Numbered from the stretch's first letter, positions 1 through 18,399 are shown. The stretch is 64,000 bases of DNA from JAIVGV01 sp036389335 (GCA_036389335.1 DASVQC010000046.1:26230-90229), one strand, 5' to 3'. Program-made: numbers and translations. The notes: a model not told the origin generated them from the letters alone.

Positions 1-7496
<7,496 letters not shown>

Positions 7497-7573
7497 ACGA
7501 ACACGCTTGTGATTAGGAGGAGGATGTTACGACCGTGAGTGGGGAGACTCAGCAGGTGACTTCGGGAGAGGCA

Positions 7574-7604
7574 ATCATACAACACGAGGTGGCCTACCTG
7601 TAAA
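7574..7604 (-). promoter_or_regulatory. Candidate sigma-70 promoter of the NRPS gene
   Basis: Read on the minus strand, TTTACA (7604-7599) and TATGAT (7579-7574) are separated by 19 bp, about 80 bases upstream of the NRPS ATG. The -10 match is good. The spacing is longer than ideal, and the 223 bp gap between the transferase stop and the NRPS start holds no gene I recognise. Inference from consensus only. Confidence 0.35.
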
Positions 7605-7719
7605 GCGTCGCCGTGGCATCTTCCCGCGCGGTCGCAAACCCCGTCGGACTTAGTCGAATCTTCTCGCCGCGCACAGCCCCGAGAGCCCGTCCCGCCCCGC
7701 CGCGAGCGCGCTTCGAAAC

Positions 7720-8490
7720 TTAAGTCGGCCCGCGCGCGGCGGGCCACCGCCAGCAGCGCACGGCGGGCGCTCGGCCCTCGACGGCGAGGGCGGCCCTGTA
7801 ACCCGGCCCCGGGTGCAGCTCGACGAGAGACCAGCGGGAGGCTTCGCGCGGATCGTCGTCCGCCGACACAAGGCGGGGCGGCTCGCCGCGCGCGAGCGAG
7901 ACCGTGAACCGGTGCAGCGGGAGGGAAAGGCCCTCGCCGCGGGCTTTGATGTACGCCTCCTTGCGCGTCCAGCAGTCGAAGAAGGCGGTGGCGCGCTCCT
8001 GCGGCGGCAGGGCGCGCAAGGCATCGACCTCCGCCCTCGAAAAGAAGCGCTCGGCGATGTCGAGGCCCGCGAAGTCGTCCCGCACCAGCTCGACGTCTAC
8101 GCCCACCTCGCGATCCAGCGTCACGGCGTAGAGCGCGATCCCGTGCGAGTGTGCCGCGTTGAAACGGAGTCGCGCGCCGCGCGCCGCGCCGTCGAGCGCG
8201 GGCTTGCCGTAGCGCCCGTAGGAGAAGACGAGCCGCGCGGGCGGGACGTCGAGGTAGGCGGCGAGGATGGACCTGAGCGCGCCGCGCGCCGCGCAGAAGT
8301 GCTCGCGGTCTTTACGGAAGTGGTACCGGGCGGCCCTCTGCCGCTCGTCGGTCGAGAGAAGCTCGGAGCAGGCCCGCGAGGCCGCGGCGTCAAGATTTAG
8401 AGAGGCGCGCCAGACGTGCGTCTCGCCCACGGCCAAGGCGGGACGCGCCGGGCCGTCCGGCCATGACTGACGGGGCGGGTTCATGCCCAT
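7720..8490 (-). CDS. Sfp-type 4'-phosphopantetheinyl transferase
   Basis: This 256-residue protein should transfer phosphopantetheine from CoA to the serine of the carrier domains in the neighbouring NRPS. Visible family motifs are GKPAL (residues 95-99), FNAAHSHGIAL (110-120, the FNxSHS motif with the first Ser replaced by Ala), the Mg-binding GVDVE (130-134), and WTRKEAYIKARGEG (174-187). The length fits the Sfp/Gsp class rather than the shorter AcpS class. It lies 36 bp downstream of the thioesterase and 223 bp upstream of the NRPS on the same strand, so a dedicated activating enzyme is likely. ATG codons occur at 8490 and 8484 and neither has a clear Shine-Dalgarno, so the start is uncertain by two residues. 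Confidence 0.93.
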   Translation of the reverse strand: MGMNPPRQSWPDGPARPALAVGETHVWRASLNLDAAASRACSELLSTDERQRAARYHFRKDREHFCAARGALRSILAAYLDVPPARLVFSYGRYGKPALDGAARGARLRFNAAHSHGIALYAVTLDREVGVDVELVRDDFAGLDIAERFFSRAEVDALRALPPQERATAFFDCWTRKEAYIKARGEGLSLPLHRFTVSLARGEPPRLVSADDDPREASRWSLVELHPGPGYRAALAVEGRAPAVRCWRWPAARGPT

Positions 8491-8526
8491 TCTGATGCGG
8501 GCCGGCGGCGGCGCGCTCGCGCCTCG

Positions 8527-9285
8527 TCAAGAGAGTCGGGCGAGCTCGCGCGCGAGGGAGGCGAGCAGCGCGGGCCGGGCCTCGTTGATGAAGAAGTGGC
8601 CGCCGTCAAACATCTGCAAAGTGAAGTACGCGGTGGTCTGCTCGCGCCACGCTTCGAGGCGCTCGCGCTCGACCTCTGCGTCGCGCAAACCGCCGTAGGC
8701 CGAAATGGGGCAGGCCAGCGGCGGCCCGGCGCTATAGTTGTAAGTTTCGACCGCCTCGAAATCCGCGCGCAGCAGGGGCAGCACCAACCCCATCAACTCC
8801 GGGTGCTCCAAGACTTCCAGCGGCGTCCCCTTCAAATCCCGCAACCGCTCCACCAACTCGGGGTCGGGCAGATCGTAAGTCTTCTCCGCGGTGGCCGGTA
8901 TCTGAGGCGCGCGGCAGCCCGAAACGAACAGCCGCGCCGGCTCGACGCCCTCGTCACGGCGCAGACGCCGCGCCAACTCAAAGCCGATCAGCGCGCCCAT
9001 GCTGTGGCCGAGCAGGGCGAAAGGCGCGTCGAGGTACGGCTTGACGGCGGCGGCCAAGTTTTCGACGAGCGCGGGGATGCTCTTGAGGGAAGGCTCGCGT
9101 ATGCGCCCGGCCCGCCCGGGGAGCGCGGCGGCCATCACCTCTACGTCGGGGGGCAGGCCCTCCGACCAGCCCCGAAAGATCAGGTGGCTGCCGCCCGCGT
9201 ACGGGAAGCAGAACAGGCGCAGGCGGCACGGGGATGCCGGCCTCTGCCTCACGAACCACTGGTTTGCCGCCGCGTGATTTAACAT
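8527..9285 (-). CDS. Type II thioesterase of the NRPS cluster
   Basis: A 252-residue alpha/beta hydrolase of the GrsT/SrfD type, which removes wrongly loaded acyl groups from carrier domains. The N-terminal CFPYAGGS motif (residues 26-33), the nucleophile elbow GHSMG (Ser95), Asp202 in YGGLRDAEV, and His230 in DGGHFF form the expected triad. A GGAG ribosome-binding site lies about 7 bases before ATG 9285. It sits between the MbtH-like remnant and the phosphopantetheinyl transferase, all in the direction of the NRPS, consistent with one biosynthetic operon. No integral thioesterase domain can be assessed because the NRPS end is outside the window. Confidence 0.93.
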   Translation of the reverse strand: MLNHAAANQWFVRQRPASPCRLRLFCFPYAGGSHLIFRGWSEGLPPDVEVMAAALPGRAGRIREPSLKSIPALVENLAAAVKPYLDAPFALLGHSMGALIGFELARRLRRDEGVEPARLFVSGCRAPQIPATAEKTYDLPDPELVERLRDLKGTPLEVLEHPELMGLVLPLLRADFEAVETYNYSAGPPLACPISAYGGLRDAEVERERLEAWREQTTAYFTLQMFDGGHFFINEARPALLASLARELARLS

Positions 9286-9333
9286 CGCTGCTCACTCCGA
9301 GCCCCGGCCCGCGCCGATCCCTGCGTCTCTCCC

Positions 9334-9472
9334 GAACTCCGCCTTCGCGCCGCTGTGGCGGCGTCCGACCAGCCGGGCGCGTCCTCTCGATGCGCCGGCC
9401 AGATCGAGTAAGCTCCTCGTGGTTGACGACCGACTTGTAGATCGTCTTGTCCTCGCGCCCTTCCCCGTTCAT
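9334..9472 (-). pseudogene. MbtH-like protein remnant with two frameshifts
   Basis: From ATG 9472 (GGAG five bases upstream) the reading is MNGEGREDKTIYKSVVNHEE, the typical MbtH opening. Frame is then lost near 9410-9413, where one base appears missing. The next frame gives YSIWPAHREDAPGWSDA, again clearly MbtH. A second shift near 9353-9358 leads to SGAKAEF, matching the conserved SGxKxE segment. The terminal EVWTDMRPLS block is absent in all frames before the thioesterase ATG at 9285. MbtH proteins are small activators of adenylation domains, so this explains the odd 230 bp gap. It is either a decayed gene or, less likely given the lost C-terminus, a sequencing artefact. Confidence 0.8.
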
Positions 9473-9515
9473 CACGACTCCGTCTAAAAAACTAAGCGGT
9501 TGATCAGCTTTACCG

Positions 9516-10893
9516 TCAGGCGCGGCGGGCCGCGCCGTTCTCTGACGAGTGTGTGAGCGGCAGCATGAGTTGCGCGACGCAGCCGACGACGCCGCGGCGG
9601 TTGGCGAGGCGGAGCGTGCCTCCGTGCGCCTCGGCGATCTGGCGGCAGAGTATGAGGCCGATGCCCGTCCCGCCGGGTTTCGTCGTGAAGAACGGGACGA
9701 AGAGGTTGGAGGTGTTGGGCAGGCCCGGCCCTTCGTCTTCGACCGACAATTCGAGGTGAGAGTTGACGCGCGCCCAGCCGACGCGCACGCCGCCCCCGGT
9801 CTGGAGCGCGGCGTCCACGGCGTTGCGGATGAGGTTGATCAGCAGTTGCTCCAACTGATCCCCGTCGGCCTCGACGACCATCTCCGGCCCCGCCGCCACC
9901 TCCACGCTGAGGCGCGTTTCGAGCGCGGCGACGCGGCGCGCCAGCTCGCCCACCGCGACGGGCTGGAGGCGCGGCGGCGGCAGCCGCGCCAGCCGCGCGT
10001 ACGCCTGCATGAAGCGGCTCAGCGACTCCGAGCGCGCGCCGATGATCGAGAGGCCGCGGGCCATGTCGTCGCGCCAGTCCGAGGGGCGCGGCTCGCGCGC
10101 GAGCAGGGTTTCCAGACTCCCGGCGATGGATTTGATGGGCGTCAGAGAGTTGTTCAGCTCGTGGCCGAGGACGCGGACGAGCCTGCGCCACGCGTCCAGC
10201 TCTTCCTCGCGCAGCTCGCGCGTCAAGTCCGAGAGGACGAGGAGCTGGTGCGGCAACCCCTGCGCGCGGAAGCTGCTGCGGCGCAGCCCCCAGCGGCCCG
10301 AGCCGCCGGGGAAAGTTTTTTGGAGCGTGCGCGCCTCCTCCTCCTGCGAGCCGGCGAGGCAATCGGCCAGACCTAGCTCGGCGGCGTTGCGACCGATGAG
10401 CCGCTCCGCCGGCTGCGCGAGCAGGCGCTCGCCCGCGCGGTTGATGAGGCGCAGTCGGCTCCCCTCGTCGAAGGCGAAGATGGCCACCTCTATCTCGGCC
10501 ATCACGGTGCGCACCAGCGCGGTCGCCTCCATCGCGCCGAGCCGCTGCTCCCTGAGCGTCTCGCCGAGGGCGTTGACCTCGACCACCACCTCGCCGAGCG
10601 CGTCCTCGTGCGAGCCGCCGCGCGCGCGGATCGAGTAGTCGCCCTCGCGCAGCGCGGCGAGCAGGTTCGAGAGCGTCTGCAGGCTCCGCACGACGCGCCC
10701 GCGCAACGCCCCCGCGCACCCCAGCAGAAAGCCGACGACGAAGACGGTGAGCGTCCACTGGACGCGCGCCGCGTAGTTGCCCGTCCAGACGATGACGAGT
10801 GCGGCGGCGGAGCCGGGCAGCCCGGCGAGGAGTGCGAGCCAGAAGACGCGCTGCTCGAAGTTCAGCCGCGGCTTGCGGGGCGGGCGTGGGCGT

Positions 10894-10904
<11 letters not shown>
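9516..10904 (-). CDS. NtrY-like membrane sensor histidine kinase
   Basis: A 462-residue kinase with two membrane segments (about 21-40 and 50-68) enclosing almost no periplasmic loop. A HAMP-like linker and a PAS-like region (about 125-230) follow, then the phosphoacceptor helix VLGHELNNSLTP (His248). The ATP-binding domain shows the N box NLIRNAVDAA (about Asn361), G1 EDEGPGL, and FFTTKPGGTGIGL. The short periplasmic part suggests sensing within or near the membrane. Its start overlaps the end of the response-regulator gene by 11 bp, so the two are translationally linked and should form one phosphorelay. The pair lies downstream of the transporter array and upstream of the NRPS cluster and could serve either. 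Confidence 0.93.
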
Positions 10905-12270
<1,366 letters not shown>

Positions 12271-12369
12271 TAAGAGTCAGGGAGTCTCGCCGCGGGCCTC
12301 GCGGCCCCCTCCGGCGTCTGAAAAGGAAAGTTAAAGCCTACTCGCGCCGGAGCGCAATCGGCGGGACGA

Positions 12370-12421
12370 CGGCGGCGGGGGGCGGGAGCGCCGCCTGACG
12401 ACGCGCCGCTCCCGCCGCCGC
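12370..12421 (-). terminator. GC-rich inverted repeat after the SDYE-repeat gene
   Basis: Just downstream of the stop of the 12427-13362 gene, arms containing GGCGGGAGCG (12381-12390) and CGCTCCCGCCGCC (12407-12419) can pair, with a small G-rich bulge in one arm and a 16-base loop. There is no U-tract, so it may be a pause site or transcript-end protector rather than a classical terminator. Confidence 0.4.
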
Positions 12422-12426
12422 GCCTC

Positions 12427-13362
12427 TCAGTTGGTCAGCTTCGCGAGCCGCGTCTGGACGCGACCGCGCTCGTAGTCGCTGCCGATAGTCCGCATCGCCG
12501 CGGCGAACGCCTGCCGCAGCGACTCGTCGGAGCGGTAGCGGCTGGCGGCTTCGATGAGGAAGGACGCCTTCTCGTAGTCGGAGCCGATGGCGGAGGCCGA
12601 CTGCGCCGCCGCGAGCAGGGCGTCGCGGCCCAAGTCCGCCCGCTTGATCACGCCCGTCAGCACGCGGTGGCGCTCGTAGTCCGATCCGATCCGGTTGAGC
12701 GCCTCGAAGTAGACGTTGACGAGCGCGTCCTTGGCGAGGAACACGTCAGCCGTGTGCAGGAGAAGCTGCGCGCGCTCGTAGTCGCTCGTGATGCTGCGCG
12801 CGGCGTTGGCGAGCGCGGCGCGGAGGTCTTCGTCGCGCAGGTTCTCGACCTTCAGGAACTCGTCGAAGTAGATGCGCCGCGCGTAGTCGCTGTCGATGTG
12901 GGTCAACTCTTCGGTGACGGCCCGCGCGCCGCCGCGCGCGAGGATGCGCCGGACGCGGTTGCGCGCGTCAAGGCCGCCCTGCCGCGCGGCGGAGAGCAGC
13001 GTCTGCCGCAGCCACTCGCGGGCCGCGGCGTCGAACTCGTGGCCCGCGCCCTTGAAAGAGTAGTCGCGCCGCAGCTCGCCCGACGCGCCGCGCGTGACCG
13101 TGAGGCGGCGCGCCAGAGACGGATCGCGCGTGTCGACGATCCGGAGCGCGCCGTCCGAGGGGATGTCGGAGACGTCCGAGTAGTCCTCGTTGAACTCGAC
13201 CTTGCCCTCGACCTTGACCTCGATCTTCCTGCCGCCGTCGTCGCGAACCCACGTCCAGTTGTTACGCTCGTCCCGCGCGCGGGCCGTCGCGGGCGCGGGC
13301 GTCGCGGCGAGCGCGACGAGCGCGGCGCAGAGCGTCGCGTTGATAATTTTTCGCATCGTCAT
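12427..13362 (-). CDS. Secreted protein with 34-residue SDYE repeats, unknown function
   Basis: I do not recognise a named function. The 311-residue protein starts with a signal peptide (about residues 1-27, ending APATARA). A beta-rich segment of about 100 residues follows, containing the charged stretch EVKVEGKVEF. The C-terminal half holds five helical repeats spaced 34-35 residues, each opening with a motif like IGSDYERHRVL: IDSDYARR, ITSDYERA, IGSDYERH, IGSDYEKA and IGSDYERG. The period is that of TPR-like helical hairpins, which suggests a protein-binding solenoid in the periplasm. GGGAGGA lies 7 bases before ATG 13362. It sits between the ADOP array and the two-component genes on the same strand. 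Confidence 0.85.
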   Translation of the reverse strand: MTMRKIINATLCAALVALAATPAPATARARDERNNWTWVRDDGGRKIEVKVEGKVEFNEDYSDVSDIPSDGALRIVDTRDPSLARRLTVTRGASGELRRDYSFKGAGHEFDAAAREWLRQTLLSAARQGGLDARNRVRRILARGGARAVTEELTHIDSDYARRIYFDEFLKVENLRDEDLRAALANAARSITSDYERAQLLLHTADVFLAKDALVNVYFEALNRIGSDYERHRVLTGVIKRADLGRDALLAAAQSASAIGSDYEKASFLIEAASRYRSDESLRQAFAAAMRTIGSDYERGRVQTRLAKLTN

Positions 13363-13410
13363 GATCAGTCCTCCCTGAATGTAATGTGAGTCCGCGTCGA
13401 ACGACCCGCC

Positions 13411-15831
13411 TCACTCGTGCCTGAGCGCGATCATCGGATCGACCCTCGTCGCGCGCCGCGCCGGGACGTAGCAGGCGACGAGGGCGACCGCCGCCAGCAG
13501 CGCGGCGACGCCGCCGAACGTCGCGGGGTCTGTCGCCGAAACCCCGAAGAGCAGGCCCGACATGAGCCTCGTCAGCCCGAACGCGCCCGCGAGCCCGATG
13601 CCGACGCCGACGAGCGTGAGCGTCATGCCCTGCCCGACGACCATGCGCAGGATGTCCCGGCCCTGCGCGCCGAGCGCCATGCGGATGCCGATCTCGTGCG
13701 TGCGCTGCGCGACCAGAAAGCTCATCACGCTGAAGATGCCGACCGCGGCGAGCGCGAGGGCGAGCGCGGCGAAGACGCCGATCAGCGTCATGCTGAACCG
13801 CTGCCGCGCGACCGAGCGCGAGACGAGGGCGGCCATCGTCCTCACCTCGTAGAGCGGCTGATCCTTGTCCATCTCGCGCACCACGCCCCGCAGCGCGGGC
13901 GTGAGCGACGCCGGATCGCCCGTGCTCGTGCGCACGACGAGCGACATGTCGCCCGATGCCGCGAGCGACTGCGGGATGTAGTACTCGGGGCCGCCCGGCA
14001 CGCTCAGGCTGTTGCCGCGCACGTCGCCGACCACGCCGACGATCTCGCCCTCGATCCGGTTGTAGCCGATGCGCATCCGCTTGCCGAGCGGCTCCTCGCC
14101 CGGCAGGTAGCGGCGCGCGAACGCCTCGTTGATCACGAGCACGGGCGGCGCGCCCGCCCGATCCTCTTCGGTGAAGAGGCGGCCCCCGCGCAAGGGGATG
14201 CCCATCGCGCGGAAGTAGTCGGGCGTGGCGAAGCGCGCCGAGGCCGACAAGCCCTGGCCGGGCGGCGGCTCCGGTCGATCCGTGAGGACGAAGGAGTAGG
14301 CCATCCCGTTGCCGCTCAAGGGCAGCGGCATGACCCCGCCGACCGACTCGACGCCGGGCAGCGCGCGCACGCGCTCGATCAACTGATCGTAGAAGCGCGT
14401 GATCTGCTCGTCCTTCTCGTAGCGGACGGAGGCGAGCGAGAGCGAGGCCGTCAGAGTGTTCTGCGGGTTGAAGCCCGGATCGGTGTTGCGCAGCTTGACG
14501 AAGCTCTTGATCAGGAGCCCCGCCCCGATCAAGAGGACGAGCGAGAGCGCGACCTCGGAGACGATCAGCAGGCTCCGCACGCGGTTGTGCCCGCGCCCCT
14601 CGGTCGCGCTCCGCCCGCCTTCTTTGAGCGCCTCGTTCATGTCGAGCTTGGAGCTGCGGATCGCGGGCGCGAGGCCGAAGAGCAGCCCCGTCACGACCGA
14701 GGCGGCGAGCGTGAAGCCGAGCACGCGCAGATCGAGACTCGTCTCGTCGAAGCGCGGCACGTCCGCCGGGATGAACGACGAGAGGAGCGACACGCCCCAG
14801 ACGGCGAAGAGCAGCCCGAGCAGGCCGCCGGAGCAGGCGAGCAGCGTGCTCTCCGTCAACAACTGGCGCACGATGCGCCCGCGCGACGCGCCCAAGGCGA
14901 CGCGCACGGCCATCTCTCGACCGCGCCCGGAGGCGCGCGCGAGCAGGAGGTTGGCGACGTTGGCGCACGCGATCAAAAGCACGAAGCCGACCGCGCCGAG
15001 CAGCACGAGCAGCGTCGGTCGCAGATCGCCGACCAGCTCTTCGCGCGCGCCGGAGAGCCGGATTCCGATCCCCGCGTTCGGGTTCGGGTAAGCCTGCTGA
15101 AGCCGCCCCATCACGCCGCTCATGTCGGCCTGCGCCTGCGCGATTGAGACGCCCGGCTTGAGCCTGCCGATCACTTCGAGGAAGATCGCGCCGCGCGACT
15201 GGAACCCTGAAGCCTGCGGATCAATCGGCGTCCAGAAGTCAGCCGCGTCCGTGACGAACTCGAAGCGGAAGTCGGCAGGGGTGACGCCGACGATCTCGCG
15301 CTCCCTGCCGTCGAGCCTGATCAGGCGACCGACGACCGAAGGGTCTGCGCCGAAGCGGCGCTGCCACAGCCCGTGGCTGATGACGGCGACGGGCGTGCCG
15401 CCCGGCTTCTCGTCCTCGGGCACGAGGAGTCGCCCGGCGAGCGGCTTCGTCTTGAGCACGCGGAAGATGTCGCCCGAAGCGACGACGCCCGTGATCTGCT
15501 CCGGCGTCTCCGCGCCGCTCAGCGCCGCACTCGTCGCGGTGTAGGCGGCGAGCCCTTCCAGCGAGCCGTTCTGCGCGCGCAGGTCGGAGAAGTTGAGGTA
15601 CGAGTAGGGGCGCGAGAAGCTGTTGCGCTGCGGGTTCGTCCCGAAGACGCGGACGAGCCGCTCGGGCGACTCGAACGGCAGCGGGCGCAGCAAGACCGCG
15701 TTGACCACCGAGAAGATCGCCGTGTTCGCCCCGATGCCGAGCGCCACCACGAGCACCGCGACCGCCGCGAAGCCCGGACTCTTCAACAACACGCGCACGC
15801 CGTACCTGATGTCCTGCCAAAACGTTCTCAT
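13411..15831 (-). CDS. ADOP-family double-FtsX ABC permease (ADOP-1)
   Basis: An 806-residue MacB-like permease without ATPase. Each half has one membrane helix, a periplasmic MacB_PCD-type domain, then three helices of an FtsX domain. Approximate positions: helix 1 at 20-44, periplasmic domain 1 at 50-265, helices 2-4 at 275-400, helix 5 at 420-445, periplasmic domain 2 at 450-675, helices 6-8 to the end. The two coupling motifs are REMAVRVALGASRGRIVRQ and THEIGIRMALGA. The two halves equal a pre-fused MacB dimer, so an ATPase must come from elsewhere. GAGGTGA lies 5 bases before the ATG. The C-terminus is DPMIALRHE. This is the last permease of the array in transcription order, and 48 bp separate it from the SDYE gene. 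Confidence 0.94.
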   Translation of the reverse strand: MRTFWQDIRYGVRVLLKSPGFAAVAVLVVALGIGANTAIFSVVNAVLLRPLPFESPERLVRVFGTNPQRNSFSRPYSYLNFSDLRAQNGSLEGLAAYTATSAALSGAETPEQITGVVASGDIFRVLKTKPLAGRLLVPEDEKPGGTPVAVISHGLWQRRFGADPSVVGRLIRLDGREREIVGVTPADFRFEFVTDAADFWTPIDPQASGFQSRGAIFLEVIGRLKPGVSIAQAQADMSGVMGRLQQAYPNPNAGIGIRLSGAREELVGDLRPTLLVLLGAVGFVLLIACANVANLLLARASGRGREMAVRVALGASRGRIVRQLLTESTLLACSGGLLGLLFAVWGVSLLSSFIPADVPRFDETSLDLRVLGFTLAASVVTGLLFGLAPAIRSSKLDMNEALKEGGRSATEGRGHNRVRSLLIVSEVALSLVLLIGAGLLIKSFVKLRNTDPGFNPQNTLTASLSLASVRYEKDEQITRFYDQLIERVRALPGVESVGGVMPLPLSGNGMAYSFVLTDRPEPPPGQGLSASARFATPDYFRAMGIPLRGGRLFTEEDRAGAPPVLVINEAFARRYLPGEEPLGKRMRIGYNRIEGEIVGVVGDVRGNSLSVPGGPEYYIPQSLAASGDMSLVVRTSTGDPASLTPALRGVVREMDKDQPLYEVRTMAALVSRSVARQRFSMTLIGVFAALALALAAVGIFSVMSFLVAQRTHEIGIRMALGAQGRDILRMVVGQGMTLTLVGVGIGLAGAFGLTRLMSGLLFGVSATDPATFGGVAALLAAVALVACYVPARRATRVDPMIALRHE

Positions 15832-15989
15832 GGTTTCACCTCGACCCGTAAGAATTTCCCGCCTCCGCCCGCGCCGCGTCAGACCACGCGCCGGAGGGAG
15901 ACCGCGCGATCACGCCCCGTCGTTCTGTCGCCGCGTCGCGCCTCCGCCCGCGACGTCCCTTCATGCTCATCCCGCCGCCCCCCCGGCGC

Positions 15990-18383
15990 TCACTCGTCCC
16001 TGAGCGCGATCATCGGATCGACTCGCGCCGCGCGGCGCGCGGGCAGGTAGCAGGCGAGGAGCGCGACCGACGCGAGCAGCGCGGCGATGACGACGAACGT
16101 CGAAGCGTCGGTCGCGCCCACGCCGAAAAGTAGGCCCGCCATCAGGCGAGTGCCCGCGTAAGCCCCGGCGAGGCCGAGGCCGACCCCGGCGAGCGTCATC
16201 CAGAGTCCCTGCCCCATGACGAGCCGGAGCACGTCGCGGTTGCGCGCGCCGAGGGCGACGCGCACGCCGATCTCGTGCGTGCGCTGCGTCACCGTGTAAG
16301 AGATGACGCCGTAGATGCCGAGCGCGGCGAGCAGGAGCGCCGCCGCCGCGAAGACCCCCATCAGCGTCATCGTGAAGCGGCGCGCGGCGACCGAGGCCGC
16401 GATCACCTCGCTCATGGGTTTGACCTTCGTCAGCGGGAGTTGCTTGTCGAGCGCCCAGACCTGCTCCTTCACCTGCCGCGCGAGCGTCGCAGGATCGGTC
16501 TGGCTGCGGACGGCCAAGTACATCCAACGCTTCCACGTCTGATCGGCTTGCAGGTAGGAGTAGTAGAACGCGGGCATCTCCGGCTGATCCAGGCCGACGT
16601 GCTTCACGTCCGCGACGACGCCGACGACGGTCATCCACCGCGGCGGCTCCTGCCGCACCCAGCGGATGCGCGCGCCGATGGGGTCGGAGTTCGGGAAGTA
16701 CTGGCGGGCGAAGCTCTCCGTGACGATGCCGACCACGGGCGCGCCCTCGCGATCCTGCGGCGTGAGGCCGCGCCCGCGCAGCAGCGGGATGCGCATCGTG
16801 CGGAAGTAGTCGCCGGCGACGTTCAGCGTTTGCAGCTCGGGCTCGTCGCCCACCTCGACGGGGCGGCCCTCGACGACGAAGTTGTGCGTCAGCGAGTCGC
16901 CGCTCAGGGGCAGCTCGCTCACCATCGCCGCCTCGACGCCCGGCTGCGCGTTCAGCCGCTCCATCAGCGCGCGGCGAAACTCCGTCTGCTTCGGAATCTC
17001 TTTGTAGCGCGCCTCCGGCAGCTCGATCCGCATCGTCAGCAGGTTCGACGGATCGATCCCCGGCGCGACCGAGCGCAGGCGCCAGAAGCCCTTGATCAGA
17101 AGCCCCGCGCCGACCAAAAGCATCAGCGCGAGCGCCAGCTCGGAGACGACGAGCAGGCTGCGCGCCCGGTGCCGCAGGCCGCCCTCCGACGCGCCGCGCC
17201 CGCCCTCCTTGAGCGCCGCGTTCACGTCGAAGCGCGACGCCCCGAGCGCCGGGATGAGTCCGAACAAGACGCCCGTCAACAGCGCGACGCCGAACGCGAA
17301 CGCGAGCACCCACACGTCGATCCGCACGGAGCCCGCCAGCGGCAAGCTCTCCGGCTTGAGCGCCGTCAGCAGATCGACGCCCCACGAGGCGAGGATCAGT
17401 CCGCCGACGCCCCCCAACGTCGCCAGCAGCACACTCTCCGTCACCAACTGCCGGGCGAGGCGCGCGCGCCCCGCGCCGAGAGCCGCGCGCACGGCCAGCT
17501 CGGACCTGCGCGCCGTGGCGCGCGCGAGCAGGAGGTTCGAGAAGTTCGCCGCCGCGATGAGCAGCACCAGCCCGACCGCGCCGAAGAGGACGAGCAGCGC
17601 CGGGCGCGTGTCGCCGACGACGTACTCGTGCAGCGAGACCAGACGCCTGCGCCGGCCCTTGTTCTCTTCCGGGTACTGCTGTTCGAGCTGCCGATCAATC
17701 GCGTCCAGCTCGGCCTGCGCCTGCCCAATCGTCACGCCGGGTTTGAGGCGCAGGTAGGTGCGCAGGAAGTGCACGCCGCGGAACTTCGCCGCCAGCGGAT
17801 CGACCACGCGCAGCGCGGCCCACAGGTCTAAGTCCGCGCCGAGGGCGCTCAGTTGCGGCGGCATGACGCCGACGACCGTGTAAGAGTTCCCGCTGAGCGG
17901 GATCGCCCGACCGACGACTCGCGGGTCGCCGCCGAAATGGCGCTGCCAGAAGTCGTGACTGAGCACGACGACGCGCTCGCCGCCGTAACTGTCTTCGGCG
18001 GGCGTGATCGCGCGCCCGATCTCGGCGGGGACGCCGAGCGCGCGGAAGAAGTCGGCGTTGACGAGGCTGGCGTGAACCTGCAGGGGCTCCGCCTCGCCCG
18101 TGTAGTCGAGCGGGCGCATGTTCGCGCCGCCGAGCGCGTCGAACGAGTGGGCCCGCGCCTCGATGTCATCGAGATCGGGCAGCGACTCGTTGCGGCGCAT
18201 CGTCACCAGACGCTCCGGCTCGGCGTATGGCAGCGGGCGCAAGAGCACCGCGTTGACGACCGAGAAGATGGCCGTCGTCGCCCCGATGCCGAGCGCGACC
18301 ACGAGCACCGCGACCGCCGCGAAGCCGGGGTTCTTCCAGAGCATCCGCGCGCCGAATTTAATGTCCTGCCAGAGTGACGACAT
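15990..18383 (-). CDS. ADOP-family double-FtsX ABC permease (ADOP-2)
   Basis: At 797 residues, the shortest copy. The first coupling motif is SELAVRAALGAGRARLARQ, the second THEIGVRVALGA. The C-terminus DPMIALRDE has Asp where the others have His or Tyr. Periplasmic domain 1 reads ANMRPLDYTGEAEPLQVHAS, so the usual 'LTG..PE' stretch is replaced. GGAGG stands 6 bases before the ATG. The 158 bp spacer to ADOP-1 is the only one between directly adjacent permeases that lacks a heptad palindrome. Confidence 0.94.
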   Translation of the reverse strand: MSSLWQDIKFGARMLWKNPGFAAVAVLVVALGIGATTAIFSVVNAVLLRPLPYAEPERLVTMRRNESLPDLDDIEARAHSFDALGGANMRPLDYTGEAEPLQVHASLVNADFFRALGVPAEIGRAITPAEDSYGGERVVVLSHDFWQRHFGGDPRVVGRAIPLSGNSYTVVGVMPPQLSALGADLDLWAALRVVDPLAAKFRGVHFLRTYLRLKPGVTIGQAQAELDAIDRQLEQQYPEENKGRRRRLVSLHEYVVGDTRPALLVLFGAVGLVLLIAAANFSNLLLARATARRSELAVRAALGAGRARLARQLVTESVLLATLGGVGGLILASWGVDLLTALKPESLPLAGSVRIDVWVLAFAFGVALLTGVLFGLIPALGASRFDVNAALKEGGRGASEGGLRHRARSLLVVSELALALMLLVGAGLLIKGFWRLRSVAPGIDPSNLLTMRIELPEARYKEIPKQTEFRRALMERLNAQPGVEAAMVSELPLSGDSLTHNFVVEGRPVEVGDEPELQTLNVAGDYFRTMRIPLLRGRGLTPQDREGAPVVGIVTESFARQYFPNSDPIGARIRWVRQEPPRWMTVVGVVADVKHVGLDQPEMPAFYYSYLQADQTWKRWMYLAVRSQTDPATLARQVKEQVWALDKQLPLTKVKPMSEVIAASVAARRFTMTLMGVFAAAALLLAALGIYGVISYTVTQRTHEIGVRVALGARNRDVLRLVMGQGLWMTLAGVGLGLAGAYAGTRLMAGLLFGVGATDASTFVVIAALLASVALLACYLPARRAARVDPMIALRDE

Positions 18384-18399
18384 GGCTTTCCTCCCGAGT

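Noticed and set aside
15832..15989. Heptad element in the ADOP-1/2 spacer
   Set aside because: I read this 158 bp spacer on both strands and found no period-7 units or long inverted repeat.
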